Origin: Misgurnus anguillicaudatus
Lineage: Eukaryota; Chordata; Actinopteri; Cypriniformes; Cobitidae
DNA length: 64,000 bases
Assembly: GCF_027580225.2 (NCBI RefSeq)
Contig: NC_073343.2
Coordinates: 1,302,001-1,366,000, forward strand
Reading direction: 5' to 3'
A program made the translations under genes and the position numbers. The notes beneath the pieces were generated by a model. The model had not been told where the DNA came from. It saw only the letters and a program-made list of their open reading frames with translations, and did no database searches. This document shows, in pieces, positions 22,386 to 40,700 of the stretch (the first letter of the stretch is position 1; every line of letters begins with the position of its first letter).

Positions 22386-23082
22386 GATATTTAATTTTAC
22401 ACAATATAATTTCCTGACTTTGGTTTCATCTGGTGTCATAACAGATAACAAACTCAATCAGTTTTGCCCTGGGTGTGTGTAACACGATGGCTTTATTTGA
22501 AAGTCTAACCCATAATTCTTTTGAATTGGTGATTGATGGTGCAGGATCATTAGGTTTTGTCACTGTCTTTCTATTTCACATGGAACGACTCCACACTAGC
22601 AGCTGGGTCAGCTGTCAAAGCAAAATGTGAATAAAACACGTTCTCGATGTATAAGCCGTGCGCAGTTTTCTTTTCAAAATTATTTTTCAAGGCATGTGCA
22701 CAGAAAAGGTGTGATTGAGAGCACATACAATTTTCCACTTTGCAAGCCAGAAAAAATGGGCTTTTGACTTCATGGAAAGATAAACATTTCTGGGTGTCTA
22801 TTCATAGTCATACTGGGATGTCATTTATCATAAGTAAGGACTTGGGTCTGTCAAGTCACTGATGTCTAGACAAAGTGTTGTTATGCAATTCCTCTCTTCT
22901 GCCACAACAGTGGGGGGGTTTTATTTGTTTTTGTTTTCCATTCATTCATTTTTCAGGATTTCAGCCTTCAGCCTAACATCTTAAAATCTAGGCCATATGT
23001 TTAGATTGCTCTCTGTTAAAGTCAACAAGACGTAACCCATCTGTAATATACATATTTAAACATAAATATATTTTAACATTAA

Positions 23083-23321
23083 AGGCGGGGTGCATGATTT
23101 TTGAAAAACACTTTGGAAAAGGGAGTCAGGCCGAGTACCAAAACACACTTGTAGCCAATAAGCCGTAAGGGGCGTGTCTACTAGACGACATTGTTGCCTG
23201 GGTTGTGTATGTGTGGGGCGGGTCTATCAAAAGACGGTCCAGATTCTATTGGGTTAGGGGCGTGTTTGTTTAGGTGATTTTAAATATCAACATTGGCTTT
23301 CAAAGACCATGCACCCCGCCT
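23083..23321. mobile_element. TTAA-flanked element, AGGCGGGG ends (copy 1)
   Basis: TTAA precedes 23083 and follows 23321. Ends AGGCGGGGTGCATGATTTTT and ATGCACCCCGCCT are inverted copies. Further copies lie at 27328-27902 (interrupted) and 57238-57453, and the three share an internal CACACTT(G/A)TAGCCAAT block. Confidence 0.85.
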
Positions 23322-23576
23322 TTAAAGTCCGTGTAAAGTGATATTTAATATGTATTCTGAGTTTGTCACACTACAAAAATTTTTTATATCAACCACCCAG
23401 CCGAATTTAAATAATAAAAACCGACAGAAAAATAAAAAATTCAAAATCTGAGAAAATAAGCAGGATTCTCTGCTCTCAACTGCTGGGGCGGGGCCACTGT
23501 CGTAGCTGAAACCACGCCCCCCTGCAGGATAGCTGCATTTATTTTTAACCTGAATAGATGCTCGCGATCGTGTTAA

Positions 23577-24004
23577 GCCCGGAATACACTGCAGGATTTT
23601 TGCCCTCTTATAAGATCATTAACTTATCACATTGTGCGACACGGAGCGTTTAAACTCGGGTACGACAGGCATGTAGACTGTACGATGATGACACGGAAGC
23701 TTCGGCAGCAGCGTCACACGTTGCGCAACGTCACCAGCATGCGCTCTTGGTAAACAAATACCGGCGCGCAGGTCGTAGCAGCAAACACACTGTGCTGTGA
23801 TCATGCCGAATTTCTGACACTGCCAGAAAATTATCGTAGGCTATCTTTGGACACAAGACCGGGAAAACGGCCGTCTTTGAACCTCTCTCACTGTACGAAA
23901 TAGGACCACCGATGGAGAGCCACGATCACAGAAATCGCGACGATAGTTTCACGATGGCAATCTTTCGTCTGGGACAGCCAATTATCGTGCAGTGTATCCC
24001 GGGC
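23577..24004. mobile_element. TTAA-flanked TIR transposon, GCCCGG ends
   Basis: TTAA at 23573-23576 and 24005-24008. The ends GCCCGGAATACACTGCA and TGCAGTGTATCCCGGGC are inverted with one mismatch. 428 bp, no transposase. Confidence 0.82.
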
Positions 24005-24763
24005 TTAAGGGGTAGAATTCTGGACACAGTAATGAGGAAAAACTGTTTAATGGTGTTATTTTACAATTCAGTATTACATAGTTCAGTCTTTCTTTGTAAC
24101 GTGTTTCAGCATACATTTCTATAATTTATAATGTGTTAAAAAACAATTATCTGAATTAACAAGTACTTTAAAGGTGCTCTTGACAGAAATGCAATATAAT
24201 AAACATAACTATATTATCAGTGGTTTATAAAGACCTTACATAATGAACTGTATTTGTTTTTATTACCTTAGAATGAGCCGTTTTTATCTACACACACCGC
24301 GGGTCCCCTTACATGCATGGAAGCCGCCATTATGTTTCTACGGTAGGCGTAAATGGACAAACCGTTCTACAGAGCGCATTTTGTCACTATGTTGTCTCAG
24401 ACGATGACGTGTTCGTCTTGTGGCGGCTACCATATACGTTTTGAAATTGAGGGGTGAGTTGTGATTGCATTTCGCAATCTCACCACTAGATGCAACAAAA
24501 ATGTACCTTTAAACAGATTTTCAGACCTGATTTTTTTAGGTGTTTAAGCAGTGTGCCTTATTTTGATTGGTTGATTAGCATTTTTATTGGTTTGAACCAC
24601 AAAACATGTGATGTCTAATTCAGTGGACGCAGGGTCTGAAGGGGTTAAGCTGTTAATAATAAGGTCTTAAAAGTGGGCGTTTCATTTCAGAAAGAAGCAA
24701 AACCTAAATGTTAGTGTGTAAACTGTGCTAACATTCCCGAAGCTACATCTGCGCCCATTTTAA

Positions 24764-25309
24764 AGGGCACCTATTCCATTGCTAAAAAGCAACGTTATTT
24801 TGTGTATTTGGTATAATACAATGTGTTCACGTGGTTTGTGGTTAAAAACACATTATTTTCCACATACCGTACATCTTTGTAGCTCCAGATTTTACTCTCT
24901 TCCTGAAACGCACGGATTTGAAAAGCTCTGTGTCCCTGATTGGCCAGCTAATCAGTACCTTGCGATTGGTCTGAATACCTCTGACGTCAGCTGGAAACGT
25001 GACGCTTCTTACCATATTTGAAAGATTTGCTGACAATGCAATGCTAACAGGATTGAACTTATGGCTTATTTCAAAGCGGGAGGAATTATGATAATGTCTG
25101 TCTTTTCCACATAACCAATCCCAGGAAGTAAACTGTTGCCTACAATCTGTGTGTTTGTTGTAGTCCAAAAAAAGAGATTTACGTTGGAGACGATAACTCG
25201 CGTCATCGTTTACTTTGGGGTTTGTACCTTTTGCATATCGTTAACATGAACTAATACACACTTACACACCAAAGTAAACATAAAATTGTGAATCGGACCA
25301 CGGTGCTCT
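24764..25309. mobile_element. TTAA-flanked element, AGGGCACC ends
   Basis: Starts after TTAA at 24760-24763 with AGGGCACCTATTCC and ends CGGTGCTCT before TTAA at 25310-25313. The short terminal similarity makes this less certain than the other TTAA elements. Confidence 0.55.
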
Positions 25310-26031
25310 TTAACTTATTTCAACTGGATTTGAGGGTTGAAGGTCAAGTTCACCCTTAAGACCTAAGGTAACGCTTCTTTTTTAAATCTATCATTGTCCA
25401 GCATTCAATTACTTTCTTAATGCTCTGCAGGTTATTTGAAGACGGTAACCTAAAGCAACTCATATAAGTGGGATCACAATGTTACGTTTTGATAAAAGGT
25501 ATCAAATCTAATACATCAGAATGAATTGAATGACTTCATGATTTGTTATAAACACCAGTATTACAGTTAGACTTTCCTTAGATAACCTCACCACTGCCAG
25601 TATTCATGTTACAGACAGACAGCATGTCATTATTACGCTTTGGGTGTGGTGGAGGAATCCGTGTTTTGCTGGCCAGCTGTGTCTAAATGATGTTGGGTGG
25701 GAAAATGTCACGTATCCTGTTTGTCTTTCACCCGTATACACTTTTAGTCAGTCTTCTTCCTTTCCTTTTCTTAAACATGTGTGCTCCCCACTGCTGCTGA
25801 GATGTCTGCCAACTCTTCAGTAAAAATCAAGGAACATTATCCCTGAACTTCTCTTCCCAATTCAAAACAAGAATTAAAGTATAATTCTACTTATGCCTGT
25901 AAAAGTGGTCAAAACTACCCTAATACTGACTTAGTTACCTCTTAACACTGAACATTCTTACTTCTTTTTTTTTTTTTTTTTTTTGAAAATTATTGTACAT
26001 TGGTTTTGCAAATTGTTTACTTGATCTAAAG

Positions 26032-26256
26032 CAGTGGTTCTCAAACTGGGGTCCGAGGCCAGCGGGGGCCCAGTTTTATGACATTTTATAAAATACATTA
26101 ATTTATCATGAATTCTGTGAAATTTAACATAAAAAAACAAAACCAGGCAGCACTACTTTGTATAATTTAATGTTTTGTTTAATTAAAATGTGAAGTTTTA
26201 GAACTGTTTTTTGTCACAAAGGGGGGCCGCACGCTGAAAAAGTTTGAGAACCACTG
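26032..26256. mobile_element. hAT-type MITE with perfect 8-bp duplication
   Basis: The ends CAGTGGTTCTCAAACT and AGTTTGAGAACCACTG are perfect inverted repeats. ATCTAAAG flanks both sides (26024-26031 and 26257-26264), an 8-bp target duplication as expected for hAT. The element is 225 bp with no coding content, and lies in the khk 3' flank. Confidence 0.92.
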
Positions 26257-26519
26257 ATCTAAAGTATTTGACTGGTTTCGGTTTCACCCCTAGTAATCAA
26301 ATGCATCACGGCCTTTAGCTCTCATACCAGTGTTTCTGAAATGTAATATTGATGTTAAAATTAGACATTGTGTTATTTTACATTCGTAAAGATTATAAAA
26401 AGCACTTAAATAATTAAAAAAGCATAATTAAAAAAAACTATCATTAGTTTACAGTCTTTGTTTCATCATAGCAGACAGATCATGTCTGTATCCCATTCCA
26501 GCTGTGCACTTCACCACAT

Positions 26520-31820
<5,301 letters not shown>

Positions 31821-34380
31821 ATTCTCGCTGCAGAGAGAAAATGTGGACTGTGTACTACGGAATAAAGGTCATTGCACCAACAACCTGTGCATTGTAGCGG
31901 CAGATAAGCAATGAATGACAGAACGTAAACATGAACACGCGAGGTTTGCCGAGTTTTTCAAGATAGGACCAACTGCAGACGCGCAGAACCCTGCCAGCCT
32001 GAGGCCGGAAGTGGCGGAGTTGTAACCTCAGACCGGAGATGGACGGAGAATTATTAAACATTAAAATCTTTTAAAATGCTTTTTCATTCAAATCAAATGC
32101 TCAAGCTTTATTTTTTAAGATTTGAGTTACATTTATTTTATTCATTTATGACACATAAAAATGGATAATAAACTATACATTTAACAACAAAAAAAACTAT
32201 TAACAATTGTCTGTAGCAAATAACAATTCTTACGTTTTACATTATTTTACACAAATACAATAACAGACATAACTTACATACATACGTGTGTGTGTGTGTA
32301 TATATAAATTATAATTCATCTCATAAGGCAAAAAGTGTCTCAGTCACTCTGAAATCGCCCTATATATTTATAAATAATATACAGTTGCATCTCAAATATC
32401 GTAAATATATCTTTTTAAATTAAATCTTTTTAATACATTTCTTAAAACAAGCAAAACACGCACTCTGATCTACGGTACTTCGAGTGAATCGCTCTGTGCA
32501 AGCCCTGCATTTTTTTTTATCGACGTGGGTCTTGATCATAGTCCATGCTTTTGATATAATGGGTATGATTTTCCGTCCGTACGGAGCATAAAAGACAGAA
32601 AACCCGCATGCCTGCATAATCATATTACCGTATTACTTACAACGACATAGAAGTAGCGGAGTGCCTTATAAGGCCCTCTTCCGGCCTCAGACTGTCAGGC
32701 TGGCACTGTCAGTCTCAGACTGTCATGACGTATGGGTCTGCGCTTCTGCAGTTTGAGTTTTCCCGATGGCAGCCGAACGAACTGAACGAACGACACGACG
32801 ATTCTCGACTTTTACCGAGTAAAGCCGATGATGTTCTCGAGCCCTTTTAGTTAAATTTGTTTTTAATAAATATGTTTTATGGTAAAACAGCGGAATAATG
32901 TAAACGTAACATGTAAGTAGGTATGTTGCTAAAATTTTCAAAATGGATAAATGCTAAAACCAGTTGTTCAGATAGAAAGAGCTTGAAAAAAGCTTTTAAA
33001 TGAGACCAAGATCATGTTTATGGGTTCAAGAGTATTGGCCATTTGAAACTCGAAAATCAACACTTTATTTTGTCCCATGTTTTCCATTAAAATTCAAGAA
33101 AATGTGTGACCGAATCATGAAAATATGAAGTTTTTTGCTATTACTTTTTAAATTTTTAAGATATTGACCTGAATCTTTCAGGATACGCTGTTTGATATAT
33201 CCTCTACATATTCTACTTGTGAAAAGTCAGATATATAATAAAACAAACCACTAATTACACCAAATAACACTCTTTATTCAGTCTATATATACAGACATCT
33301 ACTACATGCCTATACGGCTGCTTCCCATTCTTCACCATTCAAGCAGATTTTGGTAGAGGTAAAACCACCTGTGGTAGTCTAGTCGTTCAAATTTATTAAA
33401 ATTTCGTTCACTTGTAGTTTAGCAATTAAACTAAATGTCTTTACAATTTCAAGAATGTCTTTACTCAACTTCAGCCAAAACAACGACGAATTTACAAACA
33501 ACAGACTTTGGCGAGCTCGCACGGCCAGTAGTTAAACATGAAAGGTGGTGACTGAAAACGAAAAGGTACCTATGCTTCTTCCGGTGATGTTCACAATAAA
33601 AACTCAGAAATTTCGCCATCAACAAACCAACAGACCCTTTATTTTCCACATCACTGCGCGCCGCCTGAGGAAATCTTGAGTTTCGTTGAACGGAACTAAA
33701 AAGTCAGTTAGCAACATACCTAATGTAAGCATAAAATGTAATTTAAAATGAAGTTACGTTTTCAATATTTATGTATATTTATTTCGTTACTTTTCAAATA
33801 ATTCCCTTTATATTAAATATACTATTTGACTATAAATTTGATTAAAAGTATTAATTTTATTCAATCAATCTATTGAGAAAATTAATGAGCAGCATTCTCA
33901 CTAATGCCGTTGCTAAGCGACCATGCGGTTCCGTTTTCAAATATCTGATATCTTCTTTCCAAACTTATATTTTTCTTCAGCGAATGGTGTAATGTATGAA
34001 TATTTTGTTACATAAATACATACGATTATGAGATATGAATGGGCATTTTAAAATAATTTAGTTTAGCCTGCATATTTACGTTAGTAGACCTAGGCTATGT
34101 CCTCTGGAAATATAAAATTTCGCTTAGCAATTCCGTCCCAAAAATATTTAGTTTTATTTAGCTAGACAAGCCAAAACCTTAGTTCGTTAATACAAACTTT
34201 TATATAACTTTACATCCAAGCACATATGATATAATGTATTTCATTATGCAAATGTAAATAAATACTATATAGGCCATAATGCATTTAGTTTCTGAATATT
34301 TTAATGTACACTAACAAATGATCTGTTAGTATTCTAAGCACATTACTTTTGTTTATATCAGAAAGGACCTCTTGCAGAAG
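31821..34380. other. khk/ankef1 divergent intergenic region
   Basis: The two start codons are 2.56 kb apart on opposite strands, so promoters of both genes should lie here. A GC-richer patch at about 31920-32045 upstream of the khk ATG is a plausible khk promoter/5' UTR. Another at 32640-32830 includes CAGACTGTCA repeats and a TGACGT at 32725. An 805-bp transposon occupies 32918-33722. 33730-34360 is AT-rich without visible features. Confidence 0.45.
32918..33722. mobile_element. Unclassified TIR transposon with 7-bp duplication
   Basis: Perfect 15-bp inverted ends TAGGTATGTTGCTAA (32918) and TTAGCAACATACCTA (ending 33722). The 7-mer ATGTAAG flanks both sides (32911-32917 and 33723-33729). 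805 bp, with no transposase that I can see. A 7-bp duplication does not fit hAT (8), piggyBac (TTAA), Harbinger (3) or Tc1 (TA); Dada-type elements make 6-7-bp duplications and are one candidate. Confidence 0.85.
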
Positions 34381-34729
34381 ATGAGCAGGGTGGCAGAAGG
34401 TAACCTGGAGGTCTTGCAGATCTATAAGCTCCTGCAATATGTACGAGCAAAGAACAAATCCAAGGTCAAAAAGATGGTCCGCATTGGAGTTTACAACCTG
34501 ATAAATCTCACTGAACCTGAACAGGGACACAGTGCTTTAAATTTGGCCTGTGTGGCCAATGATGGAGATATGGTGCAGTTCCTTCTGTCTTTGGGAGCCC
34601 ATCCTGACATACAAGACATAAGGGGCTGTACCCCAGTGATGCTGGCTGCACAGCTGGGCTTCAACAATATTGTGGCACTTTTGGCTGAACATAATGCAAA
34701 TATGAATCTGAAAGATGAGGAGGGAAAAG
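34381..34729 (+). CDS. ankef1: ankef1 coding exon 1: start and first ankyrin repeats
   Basis: ATG at 34381 is chosen because MSRVAEGNLEVLQIYKLLQY aligns with the start of human ANKEF1 around LQIYKVLQ. The preceding TTTATATCAG (34353-34361) looks like an acceptor, so an untranslated exon upstream is likely. Ankyrin helices GHSALNLACVANDGDMVQFL and GCTPVMLAAQLGFNNIVALL are visible. Donor GTGAGT. Confidence 0.93.
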
Positions 34730-37700
34730 GTGAGTATCCGTATCATATGTACTCTACATATGATTTCATTACATTTACATTTATGCTTTTGACAAGACAA
34801 TTTAACCAAAGCATACGTCTGTTCACATGTATGTGTTTTTCCTTGTGATCTTACCTGTGACCTTTAGTGCTGCTAACACTACCAAGCTACAGCAACATAA
34901 GTACATGGATGCTTTGTTGTAGTAATCCGTTTTTATTTAAATCTTCAGGTATCATTTACATGGATTTGGCAAATGCTTTTATCTAAAGCAACTTACAGCA
35001 CATTAAAGCAACACTGTGTAGTTTTTTTTACCTTTAAATAATGTCTCTAAAATTATTCCAGTGATAGAACAACTTTTAACTGGACACATTGGCCCTCATT
35101 TATCAAAAGTGCGTACACCAAATTTCCAGCGTACACCTTGCGTACACCCAAAACCACGGTGACTTTGAGATTTATCAATATGGACGTTGGCGTACAGCAC
35201 GCTCAAATCCTACGCCAGCTCAGGAGGTGGTGTACGCACATTTTGAGTTAGTGCAGAAATGCGCAAACACTTCCTAACACCACAAAACCCACTGACAAGC
35301 TAAAATATATGATATATTATGACCCACTGTAAAAAAACGTAGTAATTATAAACTTCAGTATTTATTTTTATGCAACAATGTTCAATGTTTAATTTGTGAG
35401 ACTTTACCAAAGCATTTGATTTGTATGCATATGTATTCCTTCAGTTGAGAGCCTGTGCGCTTTACCTGATGTTTCAGAGCGAGCATGTGAACGGAGCTTA
35501 GTGGGAGCGGAGCGTTGAGCTGTGCGGTAATATTACCATCAAAGCGCCTTTCCGAAAATTCCGCTCCCTCAGCACCGCTCGTTGAACCCAGAACGCCCTT
35601 TGATAATTTGCTAGTTCGAGAATCTGTTAAAACGTCTAGCAATACGTTATGGAATTCAAGCCTTATACATAAATGTAAAGTAAAAATCAAAGTTAAGATT
35701 AAGCACAAAGAAAAAATTGAAAGGGACTGCGGAGAGACTGAAGAGTTAGCAAATATTCATCCTGGAATCTGAAGCGGCACATTGCAAGAAAGCACAAGGA
35801 TGTGCTACGAAAACATGGTAATGCAATAAAAGGTAAGCTAGTTACATACCATTCGATGATAAATAAATACAGATGAGGTAAGGTAAAATGCTTGTGTTGA
35901 ATGGAGCCGTACATCCGATCATGATGACATGCGGACAAAATTATGGCCACGAATTATCTTTTATGCTACATTATGGACACTTCTTTTTCTTATTTAGTCT
36001 AAAGTATGGCCATAAATTTAGAATTTGTTCCCAATATTCAACAGTTTGTTCCTTGGAATTAATTATTATAATATTTCGTAATTACTATTACAATTATTAT
36101 TACTTCAAATTATGAATTAGCCTAGTAAAACATGTGGATGTCGTGGAAACAAATTGTTAATTTGAATTATATCCGGAGCTCCGTATCAAACTGGATCTAA
36201 GATACAGCTAACAAACAACTGTATGTAAATACAGAACAACACACTACAAAAGTTACTACATAATTTTAAAATATTATTTTAAAAAAAATTAACTGAACCA
36301 TTAAGCAGACATAGAATTTAGATGTAGGCACAGTAAATAATAATAATAATAAATCATTATTCTTCTAAATATCAATATTAATAATAAAAATAATAATAAG
36401 AATATTACAAAATGTCATCCAGTTATTAATGTGTCTTTAATCCCACTCTTTAAACTCCCAAATAAAACAATTTTGTTTCTTTTCACTTCCCCGGTTTCTG
36501 TTCTTTGTCGTCTTTCGTGTGTCAATGGCGTAAAATGAGGGCGTGGGGGAGGCGGAGACTTGAATTTATATGGGCTTGTTATTCTAATGACGATCGTTTT
36601 CAGCCGCGGCATTTATGAAGGGCAGATATTGCGTACACCTGAATATCAACGGTACGCACAGTTTCATAAATCAGGCGGTGAGAGGAGTGTAAGCATAATC
36701 TTACGCCAACATATACGCCCGTTTCTACGCAAGAATGATAAATGAGGGCCATTGTACTGTTGCTGCAACCTGAGCAGCCTCCTAGCTGCTACAAGCACAC
36801 TCTGAAAGTGGCGGTGGAGGGTCGAGCACATAGCCCCGCCCCTCCCCCTGCCTGCAGAAGAGTGTCTGATACCAGGCACGGTTGCGCTTTTCAACCACAT
36901 GGGGGAGCTGTAAGTCATTGTTACATGGAAACTACATAGTGTTGCTTTAAAGCTACATTTTTAATCTCTATGTTTGTTGGAGTTTAAACACATGACCTTT
37001 ATGTTGCTTAAGCAATCAGTGACGGCTCGTGACTGCTCATCCGAGGGGCGCAAAGTCAAAATATGTGTTCGGAGTGTCATGTGTGTTTCTTGTGTTTCCA
37101 AAATATGTGTTTGTTTCGTCATGTGAACCATGTGCATCACAGTTTTTTTGTCAAAATAAGTGCGTGCTGCATGCATCAATACCGTTTATGATAAAAGAGA
37201 CGCTCACGTTCACAAAATACATGCAAGACACTCCCTTAACAGTAAACTCTGATTACGCATGAGATTATGTGAGTATCTGGAAAACGCTAGCGTCTCTTTT
37301 ATCATAAAAAGCGTCTGCAGCAGGCACTTATTTTGACAAGAGACGTGATTAGCATCACTCGACGCGCAGAAAACATATTTTGAAAGTACGAACCACACAA
37401 GACGGGCTACATGCATGTTGTGACGAACTTCGCATCGAGCGCCCTCGAAAAAAGAAGTCACCGGTCGCCACTGAATGCAATGCTCCACCAAATATATGAA
37501 TGAATTAACTCTCCGAAATTTCCATCAAGACATTTACCTGGTTTCACAGACAAGGCTTAACTAAAGCCAGAACTAGGCCTTAGTTAAATTAAACATCTTT
37601 TTTAAACATCCCTTAGAAAAACACGTTACATGTGTGTATCTTGGGACAAATCAATGACACTAGCATATTTTAAGATTGGTCAGGACAAGTTATTTTTATT

Positions 37701-40700
37701 TGAGACAACTCAAACGTGTTTTCTAGGACTAGCCTTAAGCCTTGTCAATGAAATCGGGGGGTTATATTTTATGTTTTTAGACATAATTTTTGTCTCATTT
37801 GTAGGGGTGCTGTTCTACTGTATCTTCCCATCTGAAGAACATGCTAGCTGTCTGCAGATAGCGCTCAACTTCAAAGCAGATGTCAATGATGTTTCAGACG
37901 CAGGGGAGCCCGTGTTTGTCTTCGCATGTGAGAATGCAAAGACGTGTGAAGATCTGTGCTTAAGCATTTTGGAAGGAGGAGCTAATCTAAATGCTGTAGA
38001 TGAGGTTTGTTATTGATGGATTTCATGAAGAACCCGAATCCATAACCGGATGATTCAAAACACGATTGTATGAAAAATTGTATTTAAGAAATTAAAGATT
38101 AAAATAAGATTAAGAAAAAATGTTTGATAAGAATACTTTTAATATAATTAGGTGCAAGTGCTGAATCAGAACCAGGGTGGTACCCTCATACATTCATTTT
38201 TGTACCTTTTGGGTATACAACACATTGAAATGTTGTACCTTTTGGTGTACAAAATTATACACATAAGGAGCAATTTTGTACTAATGTTAGTGGTACAAAA
38301 CATTTAACTGTACCTTTACATGTACACAACAGATCCTTAAGGTACAGTTATGTAAGGTACAACATTGTATTATGTTGTTTTGTATACCAAAACTGAACTT
38401 TAGGGTACCACCCCAGCAAAGTATAGGTACAATTTTGTACAGTTTTTTTTCTGACAGTGTACATGTACATCTTGCTGAAACAGTATAATTTATCATATCC
38501 TTTTTTTTCCAAAGGTCACAGGTCACACTGCACTCATGGAGGCATCTAAGGCCGGTGCTGTGAAGCTTGTAAGAGCCATTTTACAGAGAGGAGGGAATCC
38601 TAATAATCGCAGTAAAGAAGGACTGTGTGCTGCCCATTTTGCAGCAGATGGCGGCTTCCTCGAGGTAGTGCTATTATATTGCGAAGAGCATCATTATATT
38701 ACACTTACTGTTTGTGCGAGGTTGAGATTCAGATCTTTTTACTTTGTGTCTTTCCTTGGTTTTTTAAACAAGCAGGTTTTAATCTAGGGAGACACACTTT
38801 AGCTTTCAAATTTTGAAAGCCTTCAGATTATAAACTGCAAAAATTGGACATTAATTATTTAATTAATGTGAACAACATTGTTATTTGAATTATTTTCATC
38901 ATAATTTTAAGCACAAATGTTAGAGAAAGTATAACTTAATAAAAAGATGACACTGCCTCTGTTTTGCACAGGTTTTAATGGTGCTGTCAGCATACTCTGC
39001 TGATTTAGGTGTCAGCACTAGCAGTGGTAACACACCTTTGCACTTTGCAGCTAGTGGTGGCTTCAAAGCGTGTTGTAGGTTTCTGGCTCAAAGAGGTAGG
39101 CTGGTTTAACATATCACCTTTAGTACATCCCCACTATTATAATACAGATGGATTTAACAAATTTGTCTCATATTGTTATAAGCTAACTTATCTAGATCTG
39201 GATGTCCACATAAGTGGACAATGGACATCACATTTTTTTGTGTTTGCACTATAATACTTAAAGGAATATTTCATTTTCTTAAAAGAAAAATCCAGATAAT
39301 TTACTCACTACCATGTCATCCAAAATGTTGATGTCTTTCTTTGTTCAGTCGAGAAGAAATTGTGTTTTTTGAGGAAAACATTGCAGGATTTTTTCTCATT
39401 TTAATGGACTTTAATAGACACCAACAATTAACACTTAACTCAACACGTAACAGTTTTTTTCAACGGAGTTTTAAAGGACTATAAACAATCCCAAACGAGG
39501 CATAAGGGTCTTATCTAGCGAAATGTTTGTCATTTTTGACAAGAAAAATAAAAAATATACACTTTTAAAGCACAACTTCTCGTCTAGATCCGGTCCAGCG
39601 CGACCTAACGTAAATGCGTAGTGACGTAGGGAGGTCACGTGTTACATAAAACGCACATTTGCAGACCATTGTAAACAATTAACTGACACAAAGACATTAA
39701 TTAGTATCAGTTGACATACAACAACGTAGGAACGGTCCTCTTTAAACCACTTGTAAACACTGGGGCGGAGTTTCGCGTTCGTCTTCTGTGACCTCTTGAC
39801 GTCATGACGTATTGCGTGGGGTCACGCTGGCGCATCACGACTGGATCTAGGCGAGAAGTTGTGCTTTAAAAGTGTATATTTGTTATTTTTCTTGTCAAAA
39901 ATGACAATCGTTTTGCTAGATAAGACCCTTATGCCTCGTTTGGGATTGTTTATAGTCCTTTGAAACTCCGTTGAAAAAAAACTGTTACGTGTCGAGTTAA
40001 GTGTTAATTGTTGGTGTCTATTAAAGTCCATTAAAATGAGAAAAATCCCGCAATGTTTTCCTCAAAAAAACTCTGCTTCATGTTGAAAGAAAAATATTTG
40101 GTTATTATATTTATTGGTTCTTCCTAACCCCAAAATAGAAAAAATCGGTAACACTTTATTTTACGACCCGCAAAGTACCGCGTAATTAAACCGAATTTAC
40201 AGCGTACCTATTTGTAACAACAGAGTACCTCTACAGTACGTACTTGTAGGTATAAGGGAATAATATTTTAAGTTTGGGGTAATAAGGGGGTAAGAATATA
40301 TGGAAAATTATTCTATTAAGTATTTCATACCTACAGGGTACCAACTGCGACACGACGTGGCATGTATGACTTATGTCTATGGGTAATATGATCTATGTTT
40401 AATATTTTTTTTTTTTCATATTTGCTACTTACCTGATGAAGTGTTTTGTATACCCTACAGTTGATGTCTACAAGCCACGTCGGCAAATAAAATATAACAC
40501 ACAATAAAAATAATAGCAACTTGTACCTCTTTGATTTGTATATGTATACAGGAGTTACTAGGTAACTATATATTTGCGGGCTGTAAATTAAAGTGGGGCT
40601 TATTCCCCGCTTGTATTGTGTATGTACCGGGTAACTCTCATATTTGCGGGCTGTAAACTAAAGTGGTGCTTATTCCCCGCTTGTACTGTGTATGTACCAG

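Larger units (their letters stand above)
22386..26519. other. emilin1-khk convergent intergenic region
   Basis: Both genes point into this interval. Apart from the transposon blocks at 23083-23321, 23577-24004, 24764-25309 and 26032-26256, I see AT-rich unique sequence and no exon. The khk 3' UTR must occupy some of the right-hand end. Confidence 0.6.
34730..37804. other. ankef1 intron 1
   Basis: A 3.1-kb intron made mostly of inserted DNA: a nested pair of elements at 35007-36946, then 37017-37473 and 37535-37760. The leftover host sequence is under about 600 bp. Confidence 0.8.

Noticed and set aside
25965..25984. Poly-T run as the genomic trace of a khk poly(A) tail or processed copy
   Set aside because: No target duplication or retrocopied exon sequence next to it; a simple homopolymer is enough.
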